28,051 bases of DNA, taken from NCBI GenBank assembly GCA_032718475.1, contig JAUCBJ010004748.1, positions 1 to 28,051 on the forward strand, read 5' to 3'. Shown in pieces: positions 27,574 through 28,051 of the stretch (within the stretch, counting starts at the first letter, position 1; each line of letters opens with the position of its first letter). Under the pieces are notes generated by a model. It ran no database searches, was not told the origin of the DNA, and saw nothing but the letters and a program-made list of their open reading frames with translations. Both the position numbers and the translations under genes were made by a program. This DNA is from Nemertoderma westbladi (taxonomy: Eukaryota > Xenacoelomorpha > Nemertodermatida > Nemertodermatidae).

Positions 27574-27657
27574 CAGTTAGCGTTTAAAGAGGCGTTAACT
27601 TTTCTTGTTGTTTGTTGCGAATCTACTAAACCACCAAAGAACGCGATCGTACTGTAT

Positions 27658-27686
27658 CACGAATTGGGACCTTCGCGCAGCACGTG
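27658..27686 (-). repeat. Right arm of the 29-bp inverted pair
   Basis: Reverse complement of 24520-24548 with two mismatches, including a perfect 17-bp core, CCTTCGCGCAGCACGTG. TTAA begins at 27690, three bases beyond. Confidence 0.75.
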
Positions 27687-28051
27687 AGATTAATTATGTT
27701 AAGTGACAACTCCAAATTATCATAAGCAAAATATACGCAAATTCCCCTAACCACTAACTTTTACCCGTTAGCAGCTAACTGCGTAACTGCAGACGGTTAA
27801 GACCTCGCGATGTCTGATGGGTGTGATGTTTAGAATAAATGTACCATATATCATCTGGTAGAAAGGGTTATGTACAATAACTCGAATAAGATGATAGTGT
27901 GCTAATTAAATGTTGGTACGGTAACTCAAGCTTATTCAATATTGTATTTTTTAACCTTTCCTCTCACTTCTTTCACTTCTTTTGACTTCTTTCACAAGCA
28001 CAATCCTCTCTGACGCCTGGTTTTCAACCGCCTCCCACTGTATTTTCATTT
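27687..28051. other. Right edge, no gene recognised
   Basis: Mixed AT-rich sequence ending in a pyrimidine-rich stretch in which ACTTCTTT recurs three times (27965-27993). No frame or RNA signature is seen. Confidence 0.5.

Noticed and set aside
1-28051. A coordinated novel gene system
   Set aside because: No cluster of intact, non-transposon genes exists in the window; every substantial coding frame is a decayed retroelement or a repeat by-product.

Overview
The window looks like animal nuclear DNA, most likely from a marine invertebrate. An echinoderm or other invertebrate deuterostome is my guess, based on abundant TAGGCCTA and ACCGGT words, several non-LTR retrotransposon families, a tRNA-derived SINE with a GCGCTATATAAAT-type tail, and very low gene density. 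It is not prokaryotic: there are no operons, ribosome binding sites or compact genes. I find no intact host gene. Almost everything I can identify is decayed mobile DNA, satellite or microsatellite. All calls come from reading translations and repeats by eye; no search was run.

Positions 1-1640: a possible hAT-type terminus at the left edge, then a 1.2-kb TTAA-flanked, piggyBac-like nonautonomous element bounded by G and C homopolymers. Positions 2326-8625: the most informative stretch. One minus-strand CR1/Jockey-group retrotransposon (PHD-finger remnant, APE-type endonuclease, reverse transcriptase) has been split by two insertions. One is a 1.3-kb terminal-inverted-repeat element that carries a 68-bp minisatellite and is flanked by a 9-bp target duplication. 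The other is a 5'-truncated retroelement with a zinc-finger/PD-(D/E)XK-like nuclease domain, which is itself split by a third retroelement ending in (TAG)n. Positions 8930-11960: a second minus-strand retrotransposon with an L1-type ORF1 and a long ORF2 that lacks its endonuclease. Positions 12043-13100: a second piggyBac-like element containing four copies of a ~170-bp unit, two pointing each way.

Positions 14808-17876: a C homopolymer, then about 2.7 kb of satellite built from 13-bp monomers in higher-order units of about 78 bp, interrupted by a tRNA-derived SINE. Positions 17877-19800: AT-rich and gene-free apart from a perfect 26-bp hairpin at 18298-18377. Positions 19806-22568 hold fragments of two more related retroelements and two unrecognised lysine/glutamate-rich reading frames. 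Positions 23631-24420 hold a GTC-rich microsatellite and a ~140-bp degenerate tandem repeat with a CTCF-like core word. Positions 24520-27686 are bracketed by a 29-bp inverted pair. They contain a second, badly decayed copy of the zinc-finger/nuclease retroelement, a piggyBac-like end, a C18/G27 homopolymer pair and single copies of the 68-bp minisatellite unit.

No set of genes here works together as a cellular system, and I saw no convincing evidence of a novel one. What merits follow-up is structural: the datable insertion nest, the minisatellite unit that occurs both inside a transposon and dispersed, the satellite with its SINE, and a few precise inverted repeats.
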